From assembly GCF_000425405.1 (NCBI RefSeq), contig NZ_AUDJ01000015.1:1-64000 (forward strand): a stretch of 64,000 nt of DNA. The letters are read 5' to 3'. The notes under the pieces are model-generated. The model was given only the letters and a program-made list of their open reading frames with translations, did no database searches and was not told where the DNA came from. The position numbers and the translations under genes were made by a program. The DNA is from Ferrimonas kyonanensis DSM 18153. GTDB lineage: Bacteria > Pseudomonadota > Gammaproteobacteria > Enterobacterales > Shewanellaceae. The number at the start of each line of letters is the position of its first letter. Positions within the stretch are counted from its first letter, which is position 1. This document shows, in pieces, positions 18,149 through 27,371 of this stretch.

Positions 18149-18733
18149 TCAGGCACCGAAGTTCTGGTTCACAAAGTCCCAGTTTACCAGGGCCCAGAAA
18201 CCTTTCATGTAGTCTGGACGTACGTTGCGGTAGTCGATGTAGTAGGCGTGCTCCCACAGATCGACGGTCAGCAGCGGGGTAACGCCGTCGTCGGTCAGCG
18301 GAGTGGCCGCATTGCTGGTGTTGACGATGGCCAGGCTGCCGTCGGCATTTTTCACCAACCAGGTCCAGCTGGAACCGAAGTTGTTGATGGCGGAATCGGT
18401 AAACTTGGCCTGGAACTCTTCGAAAGAGCCAAAGTTGGCGTTAATGGCATCGGCGATGGCACCGGTAGCCGCACCGCCGGCGTTGGGGGCCAGACAGTGC
18501 CAGTAGAAGGTGTGGTTCCAGATCTGGGCGGCGTTGTTGAATACGCCACCAGAGGAAGATTTTACAATTTCTTCCAGAGACTTACCGGCAAACTCGGTAC
18601 CTTCAATCAGGCCGTTCAGCTTGACCACGTAGGTGTTGTGGTGCTTACCGTGGTGAAAATCCAGGGTTTCGGCAGAAATGTGAGGTTCTAGCGCGTCCTT
18701 AGCGTAAGGAAGGGCAGGTAGTTCGAATGCCAT
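18149..18733 (-). CDS. sodB: Iron superoxide dismutase SodB
   Basis: 194 residues, standard Fe-SOD length, no signal peptide, so cytoplasmic. Metal ligands are H27 ([12 protein letters not shown]), the histidine of NHTFYWHC, and D and H of [12 protein letters not shown]. The glutamine of AAQIWNH and FGSSWTWLV are iron-type features. It converts superoxide to oxygen and hydrogen peroxide. Start ATG has GGAGAA about 8 bases upstream. Confidence 0.97.
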   Translation of the reverse strand: MAFELPALPYAKDALEPHISAETLDFHHGKHHNTYVVKLNGLIEGTEFAGKSLEEIVKSSSGGVFNNAAQIWNHTFYWHCLAPNAGGAATGAIADAINANFGSFEEFQAKFTDSAINNFGSSWTWLVKNADGSLAIVNTSNAATPLTDDGVTPLLTVDLWEHAYYIDYRNVRPDYMKGFWALVNWDFVNQNFGA

Positions 18734-18922
18734 TTGCGTTCTCCATTTAGCTGTTTAGCTGTTGGTTTTTGTTCCGTATGCCGGTCATTGTACTCGCTTA
18801 ACCTGTGATGTGCATCATGTTATCAATTGATTGAACTGACCGGGGCCATCGAAAAAATACATTGGGGTTTCGTTGCACTTTTAATAGAATGAGGATCAAG
18901 ATCACTACCAAACGTGGTAACC

Positions 18923-19261
18923 ATGGAAACCCTAGATAAGATTAAATCCCAAATCGCCGAAAACCCAATCATCCTGTATATGAAAGGGTCTCCCAAGCTG
19001 CCCAGCTGCGGTTTTTCCGCTCAGGCTTCTCAGGTTCTGGTTAACTGCGGAGAGGCGTTCGCCTACGTTGATATCCTGCAAAACCCTGATATTCGTACCG
19101 AACTTCCAAAATACGCCAACTGGCCGACCTTCCCGCAGCTGTGGGTCGAGGGCGAGTTGATCGGCGGTTGCGACATCATCATGGAGATGGCTCAGAAAGG
19201 TGAGCTGCAACCCTTAATCGCCGAAACTGCGGCGAAGTATAAGCAGGACGAGGCAGAGTAA
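18923..19261 (+). CDS. grxD: Monothiol glutaredoxin GrxD
   Basis: 112 residues with the monothiol motif KLPSCGFS (CGFS), the KGSP glutathione-binding lysine, WPTFPQLWV and GGCDI. CGFS glutaredoxins carry a [2Fe-2S] cluster with BolA proteins and glutathione and take part in Fe-S trafficking. A GTG three codons upstream (18914) is in frame, but METLDKIKSQIAENP matches homologue starts. Divergent from sodB with a 190 bp gap. Confidence 0.96.
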   Translation: METLDKIKSQIAENPIILYMKGSPKLPSCGFSAQASQVLVNCGEAFAYVDILQNPDIRTELPKYANWPTFPQLWVEGELIGGCDIIMEMAQKGELQPLIAETAAKYKQDEAE

Positions 19262-19280
19262 CGCCACGTTTCAGGGTATA

Positions 19281-19308
19281 AAAAAGGGCGCCTAAGGGCG
19301 CCCTTTTT
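19281..19308. terminator. Bidirectional terminator between grxD and antiporter gene
   Basis: GGGCGCC/GGCGCCC stem flanked by A and T runs, between converging genes. Confidence 0.9.
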
Positions 19309-19321
19309 GCTGTTTGAATGC

Positions 19322-20647
19322 TTACAGCACCATGGCTGCAACCCAACCGGATGCCAGCAGTGGCAGGTTGTAGTGCAGAAATGTCGGGACGACCGAGTCC
19401 CAGATGTGATCGTGCTGACCGTCGGCATTGAGACCGGCGGTGGGACCCAGGGTGGAGTCGGACGCCGGAGAGCCGGCGTCACCCAGGGCGGCGGCGGTCC
19501 CCACCAGAGCGATGGTGGCGGCCACTGAGAAGCCAAAGCCCATAGCCAATGGCACGTAGATGGCGGCGATGATCGGAATGGTGGAGAACGAGGAGCCGAT
19601 GCCCATGGTGATGAACAGCCCCACCAGCAGCATCAGGAAGGCCGCCATGGCTTTGTTATCGCCAATAAGATTGCGAACCGAGTCCACCAGTGCTGGCACT
19701 TCACCGGTGGCTTTGATCACTTCGGCAAACCCCGCAGCAGCGATCATAATAAAGCCCACGGTGGCCATCATGCGAACCCCTTGGGTGAACACGTCGTGGC
19801 TGCTGATCCCTTTGTCCATGCCGCCCAGATTCAATACCACGAAGCCCGCCAAGGCACCGAAGATCATCGAATCGGTGTACAGCTGAATGCCCAGCGTCGA
19901 GGCGATGGCCAGGACGACGATGGCGATGCGCTGACCGCTAACGGGCTGGTGCTCAACATGGGCACTGCCGTCCAGCTCCTGATCGGCGTATTCTCTTGGT
20001 TTGCGGTAGCTGAAAAAAATTGCGGTCAACAGGCCAAAGACCATACCCAGGGCTGGAATGCTCATGGCACCCATCAGGTCGCTGGCCTGCATCTTGAGGC
20101 CATTACTCACCAGGTTGGCCATCAGGATGTCTTTGAGGAAGATGCCGCCAAAGCCAACCGGCAGCACCATGTAGGTGGTGACCAGGCCAAAGGTGATGAC
20201 ACAGGCAATCAGGCGTCGGTCCAGCTTCAGTTTGTTAAAGACTCCCAGCAGCGGTGGGATCAGAATTGGAATAAAGGCGATGTGGATGGGAACCGCATTT
20301 TGCGATGCCACTGCCATCAGCAGAATGGCCACCAGCAGCGAGTATTTGACACCGGTGACGGCGCTGGAATCCGGGTTGCCGCCGAGGCGACCGACAATGG
20401 CGCGGGACAGGCTGTCAGGAATGCCGGTATGAGACAGGGCGACGGCAAAGGCGCCCAGCAGGGCATAGCCGAGGGCGATGGTGGCACCGCCGCCGAGGCC
20501 GGCGTTAAAGGCATCGATGGTCGAGGCCAGATCCATGTTGCCCATGAGTCCGGCAACGAGAGCACTGACGGTCAGTGCGATGATCACGTTGACCCTGGCA
20601 AGGCTTAATACCAGCACCAGGAGCACCGCGATGACAACGGCATTCAT
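19322..20647 (-). CDS. Na+/H+ antiporter family protein (NhaC/YuiF-like)
   Basis: 441 residues with about 11 membrane segments; motifs [36 protein letters not shown] and [29 protein letters not shown] place it in the NhaC-type antiporter superfamily, close to Bacillus YuiF. Some relatives are amino-acid carriers rather than sodium antiporters, so the substrate is uncertain. Single gene; an operator-like dyad lies 100 bp upstream. Confidence 0.85.
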   Translation of the reverse strand: MNAVVIAVLLVLVLSLARVNVIIALTVSALVAGLMGNMDLASTIDAFNAGLGGGATIALGYALLGAFAVALSHTGIPDSLSRAIVGRLGGNPDSSAVTGVKYSLLVAILLMAVASQNAVPIHIAFIPILIPPLLGVFNKLKLDRRLIACVITFGLVTTYMVLPVGFGGIFLKDILMANLVSNGLKMQASDLMGAMSIPALGMVFGLLTAIFFSYRKPREYADQELDGSAHVEHQPVSGQRIAIVVLAIASTLGIQLYTDSMIFGALAGFVVLNLGGMDKGISSHDVFTQGVRMMATVGFIMIAAAGFAEVIKATGEVPALVDSVRNLIGDNKAMAAFLMLLVGLFITMGIGSSFSTIPIIAAIYVPLAMGFGFSVAATIALVGTAAALGDAGSPASDSTLGPTAGLNADGQHDHIWDSVVPTFLHYNLPLLASGWVAAMVL

Positions 20648-20748
20648 TTTTATAATTACCTATTTTGTTGATTGCTAAATTTTGGGCGAGTGAACCATTT
20701 TCAGTGACTGCGAACAAGAGTCCAGACAAATGTGCTGGCCAACTGTGA

Positions 20749-20763
20749 ATATGTGATACATAT
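20749..20763. promoter_or_regulatory. Operator-like dyad ATATGT-N3-ACATAT
   Basis: A perfect 6+3+6 inverted repeat between the antiporter gene (start 20647) and the peroxiredoxin gene (start 20909). The regulator is unknown. Confidence 0.3.
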
Positions 20764-20908
20764 CCGGATTAACTTAGGCTTTATCTGATTGATGTCACTA
20801 CCAGGGTGACTTGGCAAGCTGAGAGATGACCGGGCATAATAATCGCAGCATTCCTCTAAATCGCCCCCAGGGTGGTTTAGCATACCTCACCCACATGGAG
20901 AGTCACGC

Positions 20909-21514
20909 ATGAGTGTATTAGTAGGTCGTCCGGCCCCGGACTTTACCGCGGCTGCCGTGCTAGGCAATGGCGAGATTGTCGAGGACTTTACGTTAAGTCA
21001 GGCCATCGCGGGTCAAGCGGCGGTGGTGTTCTTCTACCCCCTGGATTTCACCTTTGTGTGCCCGTCGGAGTTGATCGCTTTTGATCACCGTTTTGAGGAG
21101 TTTAAAAAGCGGGGCGTGGCAGTGATAGGCGTTTCCATCGATTCCCAGTTCAGCCATAACGCCTGGCGTAACACCGCCATCGAAGACGGCGGCATCGGTC
21201 CGGTGAAATACCCGTTAGTGGCGGATGTAAAGCACGACATATGCCGTGCCTATGACGTTGAGCACCCAGAGGCTGGGGTGGCATTTAGAGGTTCATTCCT
21301 GATTGACAGCCAAGGGCTGGTGCGCCATCAGGTGGTCAATGATCTGCCCCTGGGGCGAAACATCGATGAGATGCTCAGAATGGTGGATGCACTGCAGTTC
21401 CATGAAACCCATGGTGAGGTGTGCCCGGCTCAGTGGGAACAAGGCAAGCAGGGGATGGACGCCTCTCCGGATGGCGTCGCCCGCTTCCTGGCGGACAATG
21501 CCGACCAGCTGTAG
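20909..21514 (+). CDS. Typical 2-Cys peroxiredoxin (AhpC/Prx1 type)
   Basis: 201 residues. Peroxidatic cysteine C51 in DFTFVCPSE and resolving cysteine in GEVCPAQW near residue 172, as in dimeric 2-Cys enzymes. The GGIG loop is a feature of overoxidation-sensitive peroxiredoxins. It reduces hydrogen and organic peroxides, probably with thioredoxin, since no ahpF is adjacent. ATG 20909 follows GGAGAG. Near sodB and grxD, but in separate transcription units. Confidence 0.93.
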   Translation: MSVLVGRPAPDFTAAAVLGNGEIVEDFTLSQAIAGQAAVVFFYPLDFTFVCPSELIAFDHRFEEFKKRGVAVIGVSIDSQFSHNAWRNTAIEDGGIGPVKYPLVADVKHDICRAYDVEHPEAGVAFRGSFLIDSQGLVRHQVVNDLPLGRNIDEMLRMVDALQFHETHGEVCPAQWEQGKQGMDASPDGVARFLADNADQL

Positions 21515-21533
21515 GGCATTGAGTGAATCCATG

Positions 21534-21553
21534 ACGGGCGCGTTGGCGCCCGT
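21534..21553. terminator. Hairpin between converging peroxiredoxin and cyclase genes
   Basis: Stem ACGGGCGC/GCGCCCGT (21534-21541 and 21546-21553) with a GTTG loop; the T-rich tail is weak. Confidence 0.55.
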
Positions 21554-21555
21554 TG

Positions 21556-22557
21556 CTATTTGAAGTTGAGCTTATTGCGATACATGGCCTGATCGGCATC
21601 GGCGATCAATTGCTCCGCCGGCAGTGGGTTGTCACTGAACCACAGCGCCCGGCCAATGCTGGCCACCACATCGACCTGCTCAATCTGCAGGTTTTGCTGC
21701 AAGGCAAACAGCAGGCGGGTGTGAATGGTGTCGGCGTCGGTTTTGTGTTTCAGAGGGCACATTAGTACAAACTCGTCGCCGCCTAAGCGGCCTACCACGT
21801 CCATGTCACGGCAGAGCGATTTCAGTGCCGTAGCCACTTTAATCAGCACCTTATCCCCAAAGCTGTGGCCGAAGTTATCGTTCAGTTTTTTGAAGTTATT
21901 GATGTCGATGTAATACAGCGCCAACGGGGTCTGGTGCCGCTTAGCCGCAGCCAGCAGGTTATCCAGTTGACAGCAGAACTGGTGCCGATTGGCGACGCCG
22001 GTAAGGGCATCGTGAGTGGCGGCGTAATAGAGTTCGCGTTCGATTTCATCTTTTTCGATGGCCACCGATGCTACCGAGGACATCAGGGTCATAAACTCAA
22101 TGTCGCATTCGGAAGCGGATTTGGGTTGATCGTGATAAAACGCAAAGGTTCCAAGCAGGTTGCCCCGGCTGGAGAGGATGGGGACTGACCAACAGGCCTG
22201 TACTCGGGCCATCCTGGCCAGGGGTAAAAAGGGCTGCCAGTTCGGGTCTTGATGGACGTCGTCGCTGTACACCGGCTCTTTATAGAAGGCGGCTTTGCCA
22301 CAACTGCCAACCTGTGGGCCAATGCGGATGCCGTCGATGGCCTGGTTGTACTCTTCCGGAAGGTTGGGGGCGGCGAGCGTGATCAGTGTCTGTTCGCCAG
22401 GATCGTAGCTGAGGATAGAGACCCGAATCTGAGGCATGATGGCTTCTGCCAAGTCAATCAGATTATATAAGGTCTTTTTCACTCCACAGCCTAAGGCGAG
22501 CTGACGGAGTGCTTCATTCAGGCCTCTGTGGGCTTCTAATAATAGTGTGGCACTCAT
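21556..22557 (-). CDS. GAF-GGDEF diguanylate cyclase
   Basis: 333 residues. The N-terminal GAF sensor (about residues 15-165, containing GSCGKAAFYKEPVYSDDVHQDPNW) is followed by a GGDEF domain with intact active site GRLGGDEFV (about residue 258). An inhibitory I-site RDMD lies five residues before it, so product feedback is expected. It makes cyclic di-GMP from GTP in response to an unknown cytoplasmic signal. No membrane segment. A CRP-like site lies upstream. Confidence 0.93.
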   Translation of the reverse strand: MSATLLLEAHRGLNEALRQLALGCGVKKTLYNLIDLAEAIMPQIRVSILSYDPGEQTLITLAAPNLPEEYNQAIDGIRIGPQVGSCGKAAFYKEPVYSDDVHQDPNWQPFLPLARMARVQACWSVPILSSRGNLLGTFAFYHDQPKSASECDIEFMTLMSSVASVAIEKDEIERELYYAATHDALTGVANRHQFCCQLDNLLAAAKRHQTPLALYYIDINNFKKLNDNFGHSFGDKVLIKVATALKSLCRDMDVVGRLGGDEFVLMCPLKHKTDADTIHTRLLFALQQNLQIEQVDVVASIGRALWFSDNPLPAEQLIADADQAMYRNKLNFK

Positions 22558-22663
22558 GGGGTAACTGCTGCTTTGACTTCCCTTACACGGCTATATTGTA
22601 ACCGTTTTTTGCTCAAAAGGTTACAAGTCTCACTAATTTGAAGTCATAAGTGGCGCCGCAAAG

Positions 22664-22679
22664 TGTGATCATGATCACG
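22664..22679. promoter_or_regulatory. CRP-like binding site upstream of the cyclase gene
   Basis: TGTGATCATGATCACG matches the CRP consensus TGTGA-N6-TCACA at 9 of 10 positions. It is centred about 84 bases upstream of a plausible start site set by TACAAT (minus strand, 22600-22595), a class I activation distance. There is no good -35 box, as expected for a CRP-dependent promoter. Confidence 0.5.
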
Positions 22680-22719
22680 AATGGGGTATCGGACGCCATT
22701 GCTGACGCCCTTATATTAG

Positions 22720-23397
22720 TTATTCTTGATTTGAATCAGTGCGTTCGGTTTGTTTTACGTTTTCCTCGGGCACCTGCCAGCCGCCCAGGGACTTCCATTT
22801 GTTAACGATGTGGCAAAACAGTTCAGCGGTACGTTCGGTGTCGTACAGGGCGGAATGGGCCTGTTTGTTGTCGAATTCGACTCCGGCAGTGCGGCAGGCT
22901 TTTGCCAGTACGGTTTGCCCCAAAGCCAGGCCCGACAGGGAGGCGGTGTCGAAGGTGGCAAAGGGGTGGAAGGGCACACGCTTGATGCCGCAGCGATTAA
23001 TGGCGGCGTTCAGAAAGCCGTTGTCGAAGGCGGCGTTATGCGCCACAACGATAGAGCGGTGGCAACCGGCATTTTTCTGGGCCTTGCGGACCGCTTTGAA
23101 GATCTCGTGCAGGGCCTCTCTCTCGGAAACGGCACCGCGCAGTGGATTGTGGGGGTCGATGCCATTAAACTCCAGCGCCGCGGGTTCGAGATTTGCGCCC
23201 TCAAAGGGTTCGATGTTGAACTGCAGGCTCTGAGCCGGCTTTAACCAGCCATCGGCATCCATTTCCAGCATCACAGCCGCAATTTCGAGTACCGCATCGG
23301 TCTGAGCATTGAAACCGGCGGTTTCAATATCGATGACCACCGGGAAATAGCCTCGGAAACGGTTTACAAGTAAGTTTTCTGGATTGGTTGTGGTCAT
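22720..23397 (-). CDS. rnt: Ribonuclease T
   Basis: 225 residues with the DEDDh exonuclease pattern: VIDIETAGF (first D and E), [11 protein letters not shown], and [13 protein letters not shown] with the catalytic H and final D. RNase T trims the 3' ends of tRNAs and other stable RNAs as a dimer. Divergent from motY as in Vibrio and Shewanella. Confidence 0.97.
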   Translation of the reverse strand: MTTTNPENLLVNRFRGYFPVVIDIETAGFNAQTDAVLEIAAVMLEMDADGWLKPAQSLQFNIEPFEGANLEPAALEFNGIDPHNPLRGAVSEREALHEIFKAVRKAQKNAGCHRSIVVAHNAAFDNGFLNAAINRCGIKRVPFHPFATFDTASLSGLALGQTVLAKACRTAGVEFDNKQAHSALYDTERTAELFCHIVNKWKSLGGWQVPEENVKQTERTDSNQE

Positions 23398-23482
23398 GCC
23401 GCTAGCTTTGAATCATTTTGGGGGCGCAATTATCGCAAAGCTCAGCGATAATGCAAAAGCTTTAAGTGGTTGCAGAATAGCC

Positions 23483-23509
23483 TAAAGCTTATTTAGGGTC
23501 GGCCGATAC
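23483..23509 (+). promoter_or_regulatory. Sigma-28 promoter of motY
   Basis: TAAA (23483-23486), exactly 15 bases, then GCCGATAC (23502-23509), one base off the FliA -10 consensus. The start codon is about 33 bases further on. Confidence 0.8.
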
Positions 23510-23541
23510 AGGGTGTAGACGAGACAGTTCAGGACATGTGG

Positions 23542-24408
23542 ATGCAGTTAAAAAGAGGCGTTGCCATCATTTCAGCTTTGCTTTCTTGCTCCGCTTACGC
23601 GGGAGTGAGGAACTACGTGGCGTCCATTGAGCAATCTCACTGGAGTCTGGCGACCTCTAACCCATTGCAGTGCACCCTGAAGCACACCATCCCCAATTTT
23701 GGTACCGCCGTCTTTAACAGCAAGGCCGGTCGTTCTACCGATCTGGGATTTGTGTTGCAGATGAAGCGTAAGCCGGAGCGGGCAACCCGAGCCAGCTTGC
23801 GTTCGGTGGCGCCCTCCTGGCGCCCCGGTGTGCCGGCTAGGGACATCGTCTCGGTAACCTACCAGGCCCAGTATGACGCCGAGGTGCCTAAGCAGGCCGC
23901 CTGGGTGATGCTGACTGAGCTGGAGCAGGGGATGCAACCGACGTTTTTCTACCAGGATTGGTATAACCCGTTTGATCAGGTGGCGGTGTCGCTGAACTCG
24001 GCCAATTTCCAGAACAGTTATTTTGAGTTTGTCTCCTGCATCGACAGTCTGCTGCCGTATAGCTTTGAGGACATCGCCTACACGGTACTGAACTTCCGTG
24101 ATAAAAATGGCAACCTGACTTCAGATTCCCGCCGCAAGCTGAGTCGAATCCGCGAATTTTTGGCCTACGATCCAACCCTGGAGTTGGTGCTGATCGACGC
24201 CTATACCGACAGCTTCGGCTCCGAAGACACCAATATGGCCATCAGTAACGAGCAGGCGGATAAGTTGCGCCAGTTTTTTGTTGATGCCGGCATCGACGAC
24301 GATCGCATCGTCAGCCAGGGCCATGGTGAAAAGCGCCATATTGCCACCAACGTCAGCAGCCGCGGCCGAGCTCAAAACCGGCGGGTGGTGATTCGCATGG
24401 AACGTTGA
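23542..24408 (+). CDS. motY: Sodium-type flagellar protein MotY
   Basis: About 288 residues: signal peptide (cleavage near SAYA), a MotY-specific N-terminal domain (GVRNYVASIEQSHWSLATSNPLQC), and a C-terminal OmpA-like peptidoglycan-binding domain (about 170-285) with DAYTDSFGSEDTNMAISNEQADKLR and GHGEKRH. MotY forms the T ring that holds sodium-driven stators at polar flagella. ATG 23536 is too close to AGGA (1 base), so the second ATG at 23542 (7 bases) is preferred. Driven by a sigma-28 promoter. Confidence 0.92.
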   Translation: MQLKRGVAIISALLSCSAYAGVRNYVASIEQSHWSLATSNPLQCTLKHTIPNFGTAVFNSKAGRSTDLGFVLQMKRKPERATRASLRSVAPSWRPGVPARDIVSVTYQAQYDAEVPKQAAWVMLTELEQGMQPTFFYQDWYNPFDQVAVSLNSANFQNSYFEFVSCIDSLLPYSFEDIAYTVLNFRDKNGNLTSDSRRKLSRIREFLAYDPTLELVLIDAYTDSFGSEDTNMAISNEQADKLRQFFVDAGIDDDRIVSQGHGEKRHIATNVSSRGRAQNRRVVIRMER

Positions 24409-24430
24409 TCTGGGCCCGAAAGAGAAATCT

Positions 24431-24454
24431 GGCGACCATGGGGTCGCCTTTTTT
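24431..24454 (+). terminator. Intrinsic terminator after motY
   Basis: Stem GGCGACC/GGTCGCC (24431-24437 and 24442-24448) followed by T's. Confidence 0.85.
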
Positions 24455-24580
24455 GTGCCTGGTGCTTTCCGTTGACGGCATCGAGAGCCTGAGCCCGCCA
24501 CTGCCGAAGTTTATGGCGAAGGCGAGTCATACAGGAAAGCGCCAAGCCACACCGGCCCAGGTTCGGCCCGAACAGAGATA

Positions 24581-24607
24581 AAAAACCCCGGCACCAGGCC
24601 GGGGTTT
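24581..24607 (-). terminator. Intrinsic terminator after fadE
   Basis: On the minus strand AAACCCCGGC/GCCGGGGTTT (24598-24607 and 24583-24592) followed by a T run (A's at 24581-24585). Confidence 0.85.
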
Positions 24608-24629
24608 GGGGTCAGGCAACCGAGGGGAT

Positions 24630-27080
24630 TTAGGCTGCCTGGACTGGACTGGCCGGTTGATGATCGACCTTCTGAGCTTTCAGCTCTTCAGGGTCGAAAT
24701 CAGACACGTTGATGGTTTCCAGTCGACCGGTTTCGGCATCACGCAGCAGTTGCGCTTCCTCTTCGGTCAATACATTCAGCTCAAGGCCTTTGTCAGCCAC
24801 TTCATGCAGCTTCCAGAACGGCAGACGGGTACCGGCGGCTTTGCACACCTTGTCGAACAGCGGTTCGGCGGCCAGGATGTTGCGCAGAGTCTGCTCCTGA
24901 CGACCAATCGGGTTGTTCGGGTGCGCTTCCAACCATTGACCGGCAATCAGGCGGTCGCGAGCGGCACACGGGGTTTGCAGGATCTTGGCGATCTTATGAT
25001 CCAGCTTGTCAGACGGACGCTTCAGCGGCTTGCCAAACGGGAACATGATGAACTTCAGCAGGCCGCCAAAGGCGGGGAAGTTGTCCAACAGTTCATCCAG
25101 AGACAGTTGCAACTTGTGCAGGCTGTCTTCGACCGCCCACTGCATCAGCGGGATGTCGTCGGTCTGGCGACCGTCGTCTTCGAAGCGCTTAAGAGTGGCC
25201 GAGGCCAGGTACAGCTGGCTAAGCAGATCCCCCAGGCGGGCAGAGACACGCTCTTTCCGCTTCAGGTTGCCGCCCAGCAGGGCCATGGCCAGATCCGACA
25301 ACAGAGCCAGGTTAGCACTGAAGCGGTTCATGTGCTGGTAGTAGCGCTTGGTGGTATCGGAGTAAGGCGCACTGGAGAAGCGACTGCCGGTCAGGCCCAG
25401 CCAGAAGCTGCGGACGAAGTTGGTGAAAACAAAGCCGACGTGACCCCAAACGGCACCGTCAAACTCGTTGAGGCTGCGCTCCTGATCTTTATCGAAGGCG
25501 GCTTCCATCTCTTTCAGTACATACGGGTGGCAGCGAATGGCACCCTGACCGTAAATCACCAGAGAACGGGTCAGAATGTTGGCCCCCTCCACGGTAATGG
25601 CGATGGGCGCACCTTGATAGCCTCGTCCCAGGTAGTTATCCGGACCCAGACACACCCCTTTACCGCCGTGGATGTCCATGGCGTCGATGATGCACTTCTG
25701 CATGCGATCGGTGAGGTGCATCTTAACGATGGCGGAGATCACCGATGGTTTCTCGCCCAGGCCCAACGCGGTGGTGGTCATGGCGTTGACCGCCTCCATC
25801 AGGTAGGCGTTACCGCCGATGCGGGCCATTGGCTCTTCAATGCCTTCCATCTTACCGATGGGGGTCTTGAACTGGCGACGAATGCGGGAGTAGGAACCGG
25901 TTGCCGCGGCAACGGTCTTGATGCCACCGGCGGAGTTGGAGGGCAGGGTGATGCCGCGTCCGACCGACAGACATTCCACCAGCATACGCCAGCCTTTACC
26001 GGCCATCTCGGTGCCACCGATGATGAAGTCCAGCGGCATAAACACGTCGGTGCCCTGAGTTGGACCATTCTGGAACATGGTGTTCAGTGGGAAGTGGCGA
26101 CGACCAATGATGACGCCTTCCATATCGGTAGGCACCAGGGCACAGGTAATGCCGATCTCTTCCTCGTCACCAAGCAGGTGGTCAGGATCGCGCAGTTTAA
26201 ACGCCAGACCCAATACGGTGGCCACAGGCGCCAGGGTGATGTAGCGCTTGTTCCAGGTCACCTTCATGCCCAGAACCTCTTTGCCTTCCCACTGGCCTTT
26301 ACAGACCACACCGTAGTCTGGAATCGAGCCGGCATCGGAACCCGCTTCCGGGCTGGTCAGGGCAAAACAGGGCACTTCCTGGCCAACGGCCAGGCGGGGC
26401 AGGTAGTGGTCTTTCTGTGCTTCGGTACCATAGTGCTGCAACAGCTCACCAGGACCCAGAGAGTTAGGTACCCCCACGGTGGAGGCCAGCACGGAATCGA
26501 CACCGGCCAGTTTCTGCAGAACCTGAGACTGGGCGTAGGGGCTGAATTCCAGACCACCGTACTTCTTCTTAATGATCATGGCGAAGAACTTGTTGTCCTT
26601 CAGGTACTGCCATACCTCTTCCGGCAGATCCGCATCCTGGTGGGACACCTGGAAGGCGTTCACCATGCGTGAGACCTCTTCCACCGGACCGTCGAGGAAC
26701 GCCTGCTCTTCAGCGGTCAGACGGGCCACCGGGATTCTGTGCATCTTTTTCCAGTCTGGAGCGCCTGAGAACAGGTCTGCATCCCACCAAATGGTACCGG
26801 CTTCAATGGCATCCTTCTCCGTTTGCGACATCTCCGGCATCACTGAGCGGAACGCTTTCAGGGCCGGCTGGGTCAGCAGGGAGCGACGCAGCGAGGTGAC
26901 GTTGAATGGGATAAACAGGATGGCAAAGATAAGCCAGGTCAGGGTACCAACGATACCGAGCCCGGTACCGATACCGAGGGCAGCTGCGGCTGCCAGGGTG
27001 AATAGGGTCAGCGAGGCACGTTTATAGATGAGCCCCCCTAAAACCACAATAGAGGCAATGCTCCAAACTAGGGTAGTCAC
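24630..27080 (-). CDS. fadE: Acyl-CoA dehydrogenase FadE
   Basis: 816 residues, close to E. coli FadE (814). Two N-terminal membrane segments (about residues 4-60), then the acyl-CoA dehydrogenase core with [16 protein letters not shown] and [19 protein letters not shown], and the long FadE-specific C-terminal domain. It carries out the first step of fatty acid beta-oxidation (FAD-dependent trans-2-enoyl-CoA formation). Its promoter contains a FadR operator in the -35/-10 spacer. Confidence 0.97.
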   Translation of the reverse strand: MTTLVWSIASIVVLGGLIYKRASLTLFTLAAAAALGIGTGLGIVGTLTWLIFAILFIPFNVTSLRRSLLTQPALKAFRSVMPEMSQTEKDAIEAGTIWWDADLFSGAPDWKKMHRIPVARLTAEEQAFLDGPVEEVSRMVNAFQVSHQDADLPEEVWQYLKDNKFFAMIIKKKYGGLEFSPYAQSQVLQKLAGVDSVLASTVGVPNSLGPGELLQHYGTEAQKDHYLPRLAVGQEVPCFALTSPEAGSDAGSIPDYGVVCKGQWEGKEVLGMKVTWNKRYITLAPVATVLGLAFKLRDPDHLLGDEEEIGITCALVPTDMEGVIIGRRHFPLNTMFQNGPTQGTDVFMPLDFIIGGTEMAGKGWRMLVECLSVGRGITLPSNSAGGIKTVAAATGSYSRIRRQFKTPIGKMEGIEEPMARIGGNAYLMEAVNAMTTTALGLGEKPSVISAIVKMHLTDRMQKCIIDAMDIHGGKGVCLGPDNYLGRGYQGAPIAITVEGANILTRSLVIYGQGAIRCHPYVLKEMEAAFDKDQERSLNEFDGAVWGHVGFVFTNFVRSFWLGLTGSRFSSAPYSDTTKRYYQHMNRFSANLALLSDLAMALLGGNLKRKERVSARLGDLLSQLYLASATLKRFEDDGRQTDDIPLMQWAVEDSLHKLQLSLDELLDNFPAFGGLLKFIMFPFGKPLKRPSDKLDHKIAKILQTPCAARDRLIAGQWLEAHPNNPIGRQEQTLRNILAAEPLFDKVCKAAGTRLPFWKLHEVADKGLELNVLTEEEAQLLRDAETGRLETINVSDFDPEELKAQKVDHQPASPVQAA

Positions 27081-27139
27081 GTTAATTCTCCTTGTGTCAC
27101 CCGCCTGAGAAACCCTCAGACAGGTTTGCTCTCTGTCAC

Positions 27140-27168
27140 AGTATACGGTCTGGTCTGACCTCTGTCAC
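27140..27168 (-). promoter_or_regulatory. fadE promoter with embedded FadR operator
   Basis: On the minus strand -35 GTGACA (27168-27163), a 17-base spacer, then -10 TATACT (27145-27140). The spacer holds a FadR-type operator (27148-27164) whose core CTGGTCTGACC matches CTGGTCNGACC in full. A bound repressor would cover both promoter elements. CTCTGTCACA occurs on each side (27131-27140 and 27160-27169) as a direct repeat. Confidence 0.8.
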
Positions 27169-27371
27169 ATAAAAGTAAACGCTCGTTTAAATATCTTCAA
27201 GGTTTATTTATCCATAAATATTCACTTTGCTGTAAAACCGTGTTGGGGAATCTGTGCTAAGGGCCGTGGATTCTGGGGTGGCGACAGTTTGAGCGTTTGT
27301 AGCCGCTTTGGGTGCAGTGGCGTGAATTTGTGGTTATTCTTCTTCTATTAGAGAGTGATACGGACGAATCC

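Noticed and set aside
18804-18830. TGTGATGTGCATCATG and ATCAATTGAT between sodB and grxD as regulator sites
   Set aside because: Partial dyads only; the match to CRP or FNR consensus is too weak to assign.
24606-26672. 688-codon open frame on the plus strand
   Set aside because: Antisense shadow of fadE, which has full-length homology and operon signals; the shadow lacks any recognisable domain.
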